A DNA stretch of 6,635 bases from Bacillota bacterium. Its GTDB lineage: Bacteria; Bacillota; Clostridia; Oscillospirales; Oscillospiraceae. This document shows positions 1 to 6,077 of the stretch, piece by piece; positions within the stretch are counted from its first letter, which is position 1, and every line of letters starts with the position of its first letter. The translations under genes were made by a program, and so were the position numbers. A model generated the notes under the pieces. That model saw only the letters and a program-made list of their open reading frames with translations. It was not told the DNA's origin and made no database searches. The stretch lies in assembly GCA_029777215.1 (NCBI GenBank), contig JAKOSQ010000048.1:1-6635 (forward strand). The letters are read 5' to 3'.

Positions 1-424
1 CCATATAGACCTCACCGCGCACGACGACGGGGCCGGACTCGGCGCAGAGCTCGCTCATTTTGACGATCTCGCCGCGAATGCCCTTGCCGTAGATCAGGTC
101 GCCCGGGACGGGGGCCTCCTTCGGGACCGGCGCGGCGGCGGGGCCGGCGTCCTTCTTTTTCGGCTTCGCGGCGGGGGCGGGCCGCCCGCTCTTGTCGTTG
201 ATGACGACGCTTGCGAGCCCGTACTGCGCGGCGATGCGGCCCTCGATCGTGTGGCGCTCGGCGGCAATGGTCGGGCGGCGGAACTCGGCGTCGATGGACA
301 TCGTCAGCTTTTCTTTATTGACGGTTGCGAACACGACCGCGGCGTCCCGCAGGCCGCCGCACATATCATGATAGTCCTCGCAGAACGGGAACATTTTTAA
401 AAACGGGATCTTCTCTTCGCTCAT
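1..424 (-). CDS. polC: DNA polymerase III PolC-type alpha subunit, N-terminal fragment (3' end outside window)
   Basis: PolC is the replicative DNA polymerase of Firmicutes, carrying polymerase and 3'-5' proofreading exonuclease activities in one chain. Only the first 141 codons are visible; PHP, exonuclease and polymerase domains would lie beyond the left edge. Residues 1-78 look like the small alpha/beta N-terminal domain of clostridial PolC, including a strand ending in YGLASVVIND. Residues 79-108 are a Pro/Ala/Lys linker containing KPKKKDAG. From about 108, GDLIYGKGIRGEI and VVVRGEVYM match the start of the OB-fold region. The ATG at 424 is chosen because it overlaps the ispG stop as ATGA; the nearest purine-rich site, AAGGAG at 443-438, lies 13 bases upstream, so coupled reinitiation is likely. 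The frame is open to the window edge. The call rests on these segments plus the typical position at the end of this cluster, because the catalytic domains are not visible. Confidence 0.87.
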   Translation of the reverse strand, partial: MSEEKIPFLKMFPFCEDYHDMCGGLRDAAVVFATVNKEKLTMSIDAEFRRPTIAAERHTIEGRIAAQYGLASVVINDKSGRPAPAAKPKKKDAGPAAAPVPKEAPVPGDLIYGKGIRGEIVKMSELCAESGPVVVRGEVYM

Positions 425-1488
425 TTCGAGAATTCTGCTCCTTCTTCCTTTGCAATGAGATCGCAGAGCGCGTCGGCCAGGCTTGCCTCCGGCACCTTTT
501 GCACGATCTCGCCTTTTTTGAACACGATGCCCTCGCCGCAGCCGCCGGCGACGCCGTAGTCTGCCTCGCGCGCCTCGCCGGGACCGTTGACGACGCAGCC
601 CATGACGGCGACGGTCAACGGCTTTTTGACGCTCGCGAGCCTTGTCTCGACCTCGCTGGCGAGCGCGATGAGGTCAATGCTCGTCCGCCCGCAGGTCGGG
701 CAGGCGACGAGGTCGACGCCCTGTTTTCGGAGGCCGACGGCCTTCAGCAGCGCGATGCCGGCGCGGACCTCCTCGACCGGGTCCGCCGTCAGCGAGACGC
801 GGATGGTCGAGCCAATGCCGTCCAAAAGCAGCGCGCCGATACCGGCGGCGGACTTGATGATGCCTGTGTAGGGCGTGCCCGCCTCCGTGACGCCGAGGTG
901 CAGCGGGTAGGGCACGGCCGCCGCCATGCGGCGGTAGGCCTCGACCGTGTAAGGGACACTGGACGACTTGAGCGAGACGCAGATGTCGTCAAAATTCAGA
1001 TCTTCTAAAATATGTACATGCCGCAGCGCGGAGCGCACCAGCGCCTCCGGCGTCGCGCCATAGAGCGCCAGCAGGTCCTTCGGGATGCTGCCAGAGTTGA
1101 CGCCGACGCGGATGGGAACGCCGTTTGCCCGGCAGGCATCCGCGACCGCGCGGACCTTATCCTCGGAGCCGATGTTGCCGGGGTTGATGCGAATGGCGTC
1201 AAAGCCCGCGTCCGCCGCAGCTAAGGCGAGCTTGTAGTCAAAGTGGATGTCCGCCACCAGCGGCAGCTTCGTCCCGCGCCGGATCTCCGGCAGCGCCTTC
1301 GCCGCCGCCTCGTCCGGCACGGCGAGGCGCACGATGTCGCAGCCAGCCGCCTCCAGTGCCGCGAGCTGCGCGAGACAGGCTTCGGGGTCCGAGGTCTTCG
1401 CCGTGAGCATGGACTGCACGGACACCGGCGCGTCCCCGCCGACGGCGACGGGGCCGACATGAATGATTTTCGTTTCTTCTCGTTTCAT
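421..1488 (-). CDS. ispG: 4-hydroxy-3-methylbut-2-enyl diphosphate synthase (MEP pathway, [4Fe-4S] enzyme)
   Basis: IspG (GcpE) reductively converts 2-C-methyl-D-erythritol 2,4-cyclodiphosphate to HMBPP in the cytosol, using a [4Fe-4S] cluster and electrons from ferredoxin or flavodoxin. The protein is 355 residues, the compact bacterial length with no plant-type insert. The N-terminal TIM barrel shows VSVQSMLTAKT (22-32), LVADIHFDYKLA (77-88), RINPGNIGS (100-108) and RVGVNSGSI (127-135). The C-terminal cluster domain carries CPTCGR (C263, C266) and MGCVVNGPGE (C298, E305), matching the three cluster ligands and catalytic glutamate of the family. C317 in GVAGGCGEG is an extra cysteine at a position I usually expect to be lysine or arginine. 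The frame stays open upstream to an ATG at 1608, but that would overlap rseP and add 40 residues without family similarity; the start at 1488 has a good ribosome site. The stop overlaps polC by four bases. Confidence 0.97.
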   Translation of the reverse strand: MKREETKIIHVGPVAVGGDAPVSVQSMLTAKTSDPEACLAQLAALEAAGCDIVRLAVPDEAAAKALPEIRRGTKLPLVADIHFDYKLALAAADAGFDAIRINPGNIGSEDKVRAVADACRANGVPIRVGVNSGSIPKDLLALYGATPEALVRSALRHVHILEDLNFDDICVSLKSSSVPYTVEAYRRMAAAVPYPLHLGVTEAGTPYTGIIKSAAGIGALLLDGIGSTIRVSLTADPVEEVRAGIALLKAVGLRKQGVDLVACPTCGRTSIDLIALASEVETRLASVKKPLTVAVMGCVVNGPGEAREADYGVAGGCGEGIVFKKGEIVQKVPEASLADALCDLIAKEEGAEFSK

Positions 1489-1500
1489 AGCTTTCCTTTC
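1489..1500 (-). promoter_or_regulatory. Ribosome binding site of ispG
   Basis: On the minus strand the leader reads GAAAGGAAAGCT followed by ATG. AAAGGA (1499-1494) lies five bases before the start, a normal Shine-Dalgarno spacing. This decides the ispG start at 1488 over the longer in-frame ATG at 1608. Similar GAAAGG sequences precede cdsA and dxr. Confidence 0.8.
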
Positions 1501-1522
1501 GGCATTTTCGCCGGGCGTGCAA

Positions 1523-1567
1523 GCGCTGCAGGCGCCCCGGTCCGGGTGCCTGCAGCGTCCGTTTTTT
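1523..1567 (+). terminator. Strong hairpin with T-tract on the plus strand, between rseP and ispG
   Basis: A perfect 10-base inverted repeat, CGCTGCAGGC (1524-1533) and GCCTGCAGCG (1548-1557), encloses a further CCCG/CGGG stem (1536-1539 with 1543-1546) around a three-base loop. Read on the plus strand, G1534 can wobble with U1547 and G1523 with U1558, and TCCG plus six Ts (1562-1567) follow, giving an intrinsic-terminator shape. Read on the minus strand, in the direction of the genes, the hairpin is followed by CTTGCACGCC with no U-tract and the G-U pairs become C-A mismatches. It therefore looks like a terminator for antisense transcription into rseP. Alternatively it is an intra-operon RNA structure affecting processing, stability or ispG expression. 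The hairpin is certain from sequence; its function is inferred. Confidence 0.5.
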
Positions 1568-1585
1568 CCAGTAATGGCGGGCATT

Positions 1586-2641
1586 TTAGCCGGCAATGAT
1601 CTTGGCAATGTCGTTGTACATGACGACCGCCATCAGCCCCAGAAGCAGCACGAAGCCCGCCGTGTGGACATAGCCCTCATATTTCGGGTCGAGCTGCTTT
1701 TTGAAGGCCCAGGCGACAAACGCTGTGATGAGCAGGAAGAAGAGTCTTCCGCCGTCAAGCGCGGGCAGCGGCAGCAGGTTCATCACCGCGAGGTTCACGG
1801 CGATGAACGCCGTGAGGTAGGCGAGCGAGTAGACGGCATCCGCCGTCGTGGCGGACTCGGTGCCGACATCGTTCATGAGCTGCACGATGCCGACCGGCCC
1901 CGAGAGCTCTCGGACGCCGACCTGCCCCGTGACGAGCTGCGAGAGGCCCATCCACACCATGCGGACAAAATCCCGGGCAGCGTTCCATGTGTAGCGGACA
2001 TTCGCGAGGAAACCCTTCTCCTTGACGCCGAAGCGGAAGCCGTAGAGCTGCACGGTCTGGCCGTTCACGGTGTAGCTCTGGCGGACGAGCTTGTAGTCAT
2101 TGAGGGTCTGCTTTTCGCCGTCGCGGACGAGGACGATGTCGTGCGTCTCCCCGCCGAAGGACAGGAGCATCGAGATATCCGTTGTGAAAAAGACGCGGTG
2201 GCCGTCGACCGAATAGAAGGTGTCGCCAGCCTGGAAGCCGTCCGCGCTCTCGTAGGGACAGCCCTCATAAAAGCTCGTGATGACGGGCGAAGAGAAGGCT
2301 GCCGAGTGAGGCACGATGAACGCGAGGATGACGAGCCCGGTGAGAAAATTCATCGCCGCGCCGCAAAACAGAATGACGAAGCGCTTCCACCAAACCTGAT
2401 TGACGAAGGAGCGCGGGTCCTCGGATTCGCCGTCGTCCTCCCCCATCGAGCAGTAGCCGCCGATGGGAATCCAGCGCAGAGCGTAGAGCGTCTCGCCCTT
2501 CTGCTTTGTGCAGATGGCGGGGCCCATGCCGACGGAAAATTCCTCGACCCGGACGTTGAAGGCCTTGGCCGTCAGGAAGTGGCCGAGCTCGTGCGTCACG
2601 ATGAGGAACGCGAAAATCAAAATAGCAAGAACGATATACAT
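1586..2641 (-). CDS. rseP: Site-2-type intramembrane zinc metalloprotease (RseP/RasP family)
   Basis: This is a polytopic membrane protease of the M50 family, which cleaves transmembrane substrates such as anti-sigma factors and remnant signal peptides (known for RseP in E. coli and RasP in B. subtilis). The protein is 351 residues, normal for a Gram-positive member with one PDZ domain. The first membrane segment holds the zinc motif HELGH (H17, E18, H21). A second hydrophobic segment (about 88-112) carries the conserved GxxxN (G94, N98). A single PDZ-like domain spans roughly 122-185. SGPVGI (247-252) precedes the third membrane segment. The second active-site motif, NLLPLPALDGGRL (288-300), supplies the third zinc ligand D296. 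A last membrane segment lies at about 325-345. The substrate cannot be read from this window, and no anti-sigma gene is adjacent. The start at 2641 is supported by GAGG (2652-2649) seven bases upstream. Confidence 0.95.
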   Translation of the reverse strand: MYIVLAILIFAFLIVTHELGHFLTAKAFNVRVEEFSVGMGPAICTKQKGETLYALRWIPIGGYCSMGEDDGESEDPRSFVNQVWWKRFVILFCGAAMNFLTGLVILAFIVPHSAAFSSPVITSFYEGCPYESADGFQAGDTFYSVDGHRVFFTTDISMLLSFGGETHDIVLVRDGEKQTLNDYKLVRQSYTVNGQTVQLYGFRFGVKEKGFLANVRYTWNAARDFVRMVWMGLSQLVTGQVGVRELSGPVGIVQLMNDVGTESATTADAVYSLAYLTAFIAVNLAVMNLLPLPALDGGRLFFLLITAFVAWAFKKQLDPKYEGYVHTAGFVLLLGLMAVVMYNDIAKIIAG

Positions 2642-2654
2642 AGAAAAACCTCAT

Positions 2655-2671
2655 GTCCCATCGGGCGGGAC
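2655..2671 (-). other. Small inverted repeat in the dxr-rseP gap
   Basis: GTCCC and GGGAC form a five-base inverted repeat with a seven-base loop (2655-2659 with 2667-2671). It lies between the dxr stop and the rseP Shine-Dalgarno GAGG (2652-2649), ending two bases before that site. It has no T-tract suited to termination. It could modestly influence rseP initiation, but a stem this short in GC-rich DNA may be chance. Confidence 0.3.
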
Positions 2672-2674
2672 CCG

Positions 2675-3820
2675 TCAGCTGATGTGCTCTTTTACATGGG
2701 CGCGCGCTGCAGCGTCCGCCGCGCGCAGCCCCTCAAGCGTCACGGCCCCGTCCTCCGCCAGCGCGGAGACGGCGGCGGCAACGCTGTCGTAAATCTGGTT
2801 GAAGCCGAGCTTTTCGCGCAGAAACAGGGCCACGGCCTCCTCGTTCGCCGCGCTCAAAACGGCGGGCGCGGTACCGCCCCGGCGCGCGCAGTCCATCGCG
2901 AGCGCAAGACAGGGCGTGTTCGTAAGATCGGGGTCGAAAAACGTGAGTGAGCCGATCTGCGTGAAGTCCGGCCCCGGCGCGGGGGCGGACGCGCGCGACG
3001 GGTAGGTCAGCGCGTACTGGATCGGCAGGCGCATGTCGGGGATGCCGAGCTGCGCGAGAACGCAGCCGTCCGTGAACTCCACCATCGAGTGTATGACGCT
3101 CTCGGGGTGGATAATGACCCGGATGTCGTCCGGCGTGACCGAGAAAAGGTGCATCGCCTCGATAAATTCGAGGCCCTTGTTCATGAGCGTGGCGCTGTCG
3201 ACGCTGATCTTCGCGCCCATGTTCCAGTTCGGGTGCGCCACGGCCTGCGCGGGTGTGACGGAAGCGAGCTCCGCGCGCTTTTTTCCGCGAAACGGGCCGC
3301 CGGAGCCGGTGAGGAGAATTTTGCGCAGCGCGCGGGCTTCCCCCTGCGCTTCAAGACACTGAAAGATGGCCGAGTGCTCGCTGTCCACGGGGACAATCTC
3401 CGCGCCCTTTTCCTTTGCGCGGGCCATGACGAGACTGCCGGCGCAGACGAGCGTCTCCTTGTTCGCGAGGGCAATGCGCTTTTTTTCGTCGATGGCCGCG
3501 AGCGTCGGCGTGAGGCCCACGGAGCCGGACACCGCCGTCACGACACACTCGCCGTAGCCCGCGGCGCAGTCGACGAGCGCGGACATGCCGCTGCCGACGC
3601 GGATGTCCGTGTCCGCGAGCATCGTTTTGAGTGTATCCGCCGCGGCCTCGTCGTATGCACAGACGAAGTCCGGGTGAAAGCGCCGCGCCTGCTCGGCGAG
3701 GAGCTTTGTGTTTTTGTTGCCGGAAATAGCCTTGACCGGGATGCCGAGGCGCGCGGCGACGTCAAGCGTCTGCGTGCCGACGGAGCCGGTCGAGCCGAGG
3801 ACGGAGAGAGATGAAACCAT
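2675..3820 (-). CDS. dxr: 1-deoxy-D-xylulose 5-phosphate reductoisomerase (MEP pathway)
   Basis: Dxr (IspC) converts 1-deoxy-D-xylulose 5-phosphate to 2-C-methyl-D-erythritol 4-phosphate with NADPH and a divalent metal; it is the committed step of the MEP pathway and the fosmidomycin target. At 381 residues the length is typical. The NADPH-binding loop GSTGSVG is at 9-15 and ANKETLV at 119-125. The metal ligands are D146 and E148 in VDSEHSAIFQ and E218 in NKGLE. Substrate-binding segments include TGSGGPFR (171-178), HPNWNMGAKISVDSATLMNKG (around 197-216) and HPESVIHSMVEF (238-249). The C-terminal helical domain follows, with AANEEAV at 324-330. The protein is cytosolic. The start at 3820 has GAAAGG (3833-3828) seven bases upstream, placed directly after the cdsA stop, so the two genes are probably translated in close coordination. 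The stop is 33 bases before rseP. Confidence 0.97.
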   Translation of the reverse strand: MVSSLSVLGSTGSVGTQTLDVAARLGIPVKAISGNKNTKLLAEQARRFHPDFVCAYDEAAADTLKTMLADTDIRVGSGMSALVDCAAGYGECVVTAVSGSVGLTPTLAAIDEKKRIALANKETLVCAGSLVMARAKEKGAEIVPVDSEHSAIFQCLEAQGEARALRKILLTGSGGPFRGKKRAELASVTPAQAVAHPNWNMGAKISVDSATLMNKGLEFIEAMHLFSVTPDDIRVIIHPESVIHSMVEFTDGCVLAQLGIPDMRLPIQYALTYPSRASAPAPGPDFTQIGSLTFFDPDLTNTPCLALAMDCARRGGTAPAVLSAANEEAVALFLREKLGFNQIYDSVAAAVSALAEDGAVTLEGLRAADAAARAHVKEHIS

Positions 3821-3835
3821 AGTTTCGCCTTTCGC

Positions 3836-4663
3836 TTATTTGATGGCCGGGAGCAGCAGGGCCAGCAGCTCGATCATAGGGGCCGTGAAGTGCATGCTGT
3901 CGAAGCGGTCGAGCATGCCGCCGTGGCCGGGGATGAGCGCGCCATAATCCTTGACGCCGTACTGCCGCTTGATGGCGGAAAACGCGAGGTCGCCGAATTC
4001 GCAGGCGACCGCGCCGACCGCGCCGTAGACCGCAAAGTAGAGGTAGTTGACCTCGAGCTTGAAAAGGGAGAGGACGAGGGCGTAGAGCAGCATCATGCCG
4101 ATGTCGATGAAAAGACCGCCGAGGCAGCCCTCCCAGGTCTTGTTGGGAGACAGGTGCGGGAAAATCTTCGTCTTCCCGTGGAAGCTGCCGACGAAATAGG
4201 CCCCCGTGTCGCAGGCCGCCGCCGCGAGCAGCGGCAGCAAAACATAGACCGCGCTGTGCTCCGCGTGCTCAACGCCGATACGCACGAGCGAGAGCAGGAG
4301 CAGCGGCATGACCGCGCCCGCAAACATCACCTGCAAAATCGTTTCGACCTTCACGCGCGCAACATCGTCCTTGAACGAGGTCAGCAGCTCGAAGATCATG
4401 AGGATCGCAAGCAGATATAGAAGGCCCGCCGGAATGTACTGGCTCGGGAAAAAGACATACAGCACCGGCAGCGCGAAGCCGACGGCGAGGGCGTAGACCT
4501 TGAAGCGGACGTTCATGTTCGGGTCGACGCAGCGCAGAAATTCCCACGAGCACCCCGCGCAGATGAGGCCGACGACGATGGCGTAGCCCCAGAGCGGCGC
4601 GAAAAGGATCAGCAGCAAAAACAGCGGTATGGCGGTGACGCCGACGATGGTTCTGGTTTTCAT
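3836..4663 (-). CDS. cdsA: Phosphatidate cytidylyltransferase (CDP-diglyceride synthase)
   Basis: CdsA transfers CMP from CTP to phosphatidic acid in the cytoplasmic membrane, giving CDP-diacylglycerol, the precursor of phosphatidylglycerol, cardiolipin and related lipids. The 275-residue protein is strongly hydrophobic, with about eight or nine candidate membrane segments starting at residues 7-24. Near the C terminus the family signature is complete: S229, K232, R233, K238, D239, then PGHGGMLDRFD at 245-255 with H247, D252 and D255. Upstream, CDTGAYFVG (151-159) and SPNKTWEG (172-179) are also conserved in this family. The start at 4663 precedes the first membrane segment directly; AAAGGA (4679-4674) lies ten bases upstream, slightly longer spacing than for its neighbours. 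It follows uppS after 47 bases, in the usual Firmicutes order. Confidence 0.96.
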   Translation of the reverse strand: MKTRTIVGVTAIPLFLLLILFAPLWGYAIVVGLICAGCSWEFLRCVDPNMNVRFKVYALAVGFALPVLYVFFPSQYIPAGLLYLLAILMIFELLTSFKDDVARVKVETILQVMFAGAVMPLLLLSLVRIGVEHAEHSAVYVLLPLLAAAACDTGAYFVGSFHGKTKIFPHLSPNKTWEGCLGGLFIDIGMMLLYALVLSLFKLEVNYLYFAVYGAVGAVACEFGDLAFSAIKRQYGVKDYGALIPGHGGMLDRFDSMHFTAPMIELLALLLPAIK

Positions 4664-4710
4664 GACAACGGTTTCCTTTCAAACGGGGTAAGACTCCGTG
4701 TGATAGTCGC

Positions 4711-5451
4711 TCAAATGCCGCCGAAGCGGCGGCTGCGGCCTTGATACCATTTTATAGCTTCCGCGAGCTGGGCGGGGTGGAAGTCCGGCCAGAGGGTGTC
4801 CGTGAAGTAAAACTCCGAATAGGCCCCCTGCCAGAGAAGAAAGTTCGAAATGCGCTTTTCTCCGCCCGGACGGATGATGAGCTCCGGGTCCGGGATGTCC
4901 TTTGACCACATGCGCGAGGAGAAGGCCTCCTCCGTGAAAGCATTTTCGTCCCCGGCGGCGTAGGCCTCCGCGCTTTTTTTCGCCGCGCGCAAAATCTCGT
5001 CGCGCCCGCCGTAGTTGAGGCAAACGTTCACCTGAAAGCCCTCGAAGCGCTCGGTGATCTCGTCCGTCTCCTCCATGAGCTTTTGGAGCTTCGGGGACAG
5101 CGGCGCGGGGTCGCCGAAAAAGACCATGCGGATGCGGTCGCGCTCCATCGTGTCAATCGCCTCGTAGAGGTATTTTTCCAGCAGCGACATGATGACCGAA
5201 ACTTCGTTTTGCGGGCGCTTCCAGTTTTCCGTCGAAAAGGCGTAGACCGTGAGGTACTGCAGGCCGATGTCGCGGCAGTAGTAGACGATGGAACGGAAAT
5301 TCTCCGCCCCCTGCGCGTGCCCGGCGGTGCGGGGCAGACTGCGGCGCTGGGCCCAGCGGCCGTTGCCGTCCATAATAATGCCAATGTGGCGGGGGAGGTT
5401 TGATAAATCAAGCTCCCCCGCCTCGATCTTCTTTTTTTTGAAGAGTCCCAT
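4711..5451 (-). CDS. uppS: Isoprenyl transferase, probable undecaprenyl diphosphate synthase
   Basis: UppS is a cis-prenyltransferase that condenses farnesyl diphosphate with isopentenyl diphosphate units to make undecaprenyl diphosphate, the lipid carrier for peptidoglycan and other cell-wall polymers. The 246-residue protein shows the catalytic DGNGRWA (D28 to A34) after HIGIIM, TVYAFSTENWKRP (68-80), LNYGGRDEI (145-153) and the C-terminal IIRPGGEKRISNFLLWQ (192-208) with YSEFYFTDTLWPDF. R194, R200 and S202 match diphosphate-binding residues. P195 stands where B. subtilis and E. coli have threonine in the RT(S/G)GE motif. Chain length is inferred from context, not readable from sequence. 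The N terminus is lysine-rich (FKKKKIE), coded by an A8 run. The ATG shares one base with the frr stop, and an AGGAG (5470-5466) lies 14 bases upstream, so translational coupling to frr is likely. Confidence 0.96.
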   Translation of the reverse strand: MGLFKKKKIEAGELDLSNLPRHIGIIMDGNGRWAQRRSLPRTAGHAQGAENFRSIVYYCRDIGLQYLTVYAFSTENWKRPQNEVSVIMSLLEKYLYEAIDTMERDRIRMVFFGDPAPLSPKLQKLMEETDEITERFEGFQVNVCLNYGGRDEILRAAKKSAEAYAAGDENAFTEEAFSSRMWSKDIPDPELIIRPGGEKRISNFLLWQGAYSEFYFTDTLWPDFHPAQLAEAIKWYQGRSRRFGGI

Positions 5452-5470
5452 CAGATATCGAGGAGCTCCT
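5451..5470 (-). promoter_or_regulatory. frr-uppS stop/start overlap with distal ribosome site
   Basis: The frr stop and uppS start overlap as TGATG (5453-5449). The nearest Shine-Dalgarno-like AGGAG (5470-5466) ends 14 bases before the ATG and is half of the 10-base palindrome AGGAGCTCCT (5461-5470). The spacing is longer than usual, which fits reinitiation by ribosomes ending frr rather than independent initiation. Confidence 0.5.
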
Positions 5471-6008
5471 TCTCCTTCTTTTCAGCCAGCGCGTCGAGAT
5501 TCTTGATGCAGTCGTCCGTGAACTTCTGCATCTGCTTTTCGATGTCCTTGAGGTCGTCCTCGGTGATCTCGGACTTTTTCTTCTGGCCCTTGTAGAATTC
5601 CATCGCGTCGCGGCGGATGTTGCGGATGGCGATCTTGGCCTCCTCAGCGTACTTCTTCACGAGCTTGATGAGCTCCTTGCGGCGCTCCTCGGTGAGCTGC
5701 GGGAAAACGAGGCGGATGACCTTGCCGTCGTTCTGCGGGTTGATGCCGAGATCGGACTCCTGGATGGCCTTTTCGATGTGCTTGAGGGCCGAGCCGTCAT
5801 ACGGCGTGATGGCCAGCGACCGGGGGTCGGGCGTCGCGATCGAGGCGATCTGGTTGATGGGCGTCGGGGTGCCGTAGTAGTCGACGCGAATCTGGTCGAG
5901 CACGGCGGCGTTCGCGCGGCCCGCGCGGACGGAATCGAACTGGGTGCCGAGGACCTCCGAGGTCTTCTTCATCTTGTCGGTAAACTGCGTGTAATCAATG
6001 TCTGCCAT
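5451..6008 (-). CDS. frr: Ribosome recycling factor
   Basis: RRF acts in the cytosol with EF-G to split post-termination ribosomes. The predicted protein is 185 residues, exactly the usual length. The N-terminal part of the long helical domain carries SVRAGRANAAVLDQI (26-40). The second small beta domain includes YYGTPTPINQIASI (44-57), AITPYD (66-71) and the LGINPQNDG segment (87-95). LTEERRKELIK (105-115) and IRNIRRDAM (128-136) follow; R132 corresponds to the essential arginine of E. coli RRF. The C-terminal helix is charged and ends in ELLDI. The frame is open upstream to an ATG at 6065, but the start at 6008 gives the family's MADIDYTQF-type N terminus and has GGAGG eight bases upstream. 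It follows pyrH after 69 bases and overlaps uppS by one base. Confidence 0.98.
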   Translation of the reverse strand: MADIDYTQFTDKMKKTSEVLGTQFDSVRAGRANAAVLDQIRVDYYGTPTPINQIASIATPDPRSLAITPYDGSALKHIEKAIQESDLGINPQNDGKVIRLVFPQLTEERRKELIKLVKKYAEEAKIAIRNIRRDAMEFYKGQKKKSEITEDDLKDIEKQMQKFTDDCIKNLDALAEKKEKELLDI

Positions 6009-6021
6009 GTTGTCTTCCTCC
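6009..6021 (-). promoter_or_regulatory. Ribosome binding site of frr
   Basis: The minus strand reads GGAGGAAGACAAC before ATG. GGAGG (6021-6017) is eight bases from the start and is the strongest Shine-Dalgarno sequence in the window. That fits the high expression expected of a translation factor, and it fixes the start at 6008 rather than 6065. Confidence 0.85.
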
Positions 6022-6077
6022 GTTTTGTGAATGGTTTGTAAGAAAAACGTCTGCGCTCTCCGCACGCGGCGAGCCCG

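Noticed and set aside
325..1008. A 227-codon plus-strand frame antisense to ispG and the polC start
   Set aside because: It opposes a clearly real ispG with intact cluster ligands, and its composition is that of a GC-rich shadow frame.
1489..1608. Longer ispG beginning at the ATG at 1608
   Set aside because: It would overlap the end of rseP and translate through the hairpin, adding 40 residues with no family similarity. The ATG at 1488 has a good ribosome site and gives the normal IspG length.
1463..2950. A 495-codon open frame on the plus strand across rseP and the end of dxr
   Set aside because: It is antisense to two genes with complete family motifs. Its product is rich in Arg, Asp, Glu and His with no recognisable domain, as expected from the complement of GC-rich coding DNA. 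No plus-strand promoter or convincing ribosome site was seen.
3089..3814. A 241-codon plus-strand frame antisense to dxr
   Set aside because: dxr on the other strand has all its catalytic motifs. The antisense product shows no domain and is explained by GC-rich codon bias.
3890..4420. A 176-codon plus-strand frame antisense to cdsA
   Set aside because: cdsA carries the complete family signature. The antisense product is a charged low-complexity sequence typical of the complement of a membrane-protein gene.
4664..4710. Possible regulatory element between uppS and cdsA
   Set aside because: The 47 bases contain only the cdsA ribosome site; no stable hairpin or promoter motif was seen.
6009..6065. 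Longer frr beginning at the ATG at 6065
   Set aside because: The start at 6008 has GGAGG at ideal spacing and yields exactly the usual 185 residues; the 19 extra residues have no counterpart in the family.
6009..6077. Possible promoter or terminator between pyrH and frr
   Set aside because: The 69 bases are slightly AT-richer near the middle, but I see no paired -35/-10 boxes and no hairpin followed by Ts; only the frr ribosome site is supported.
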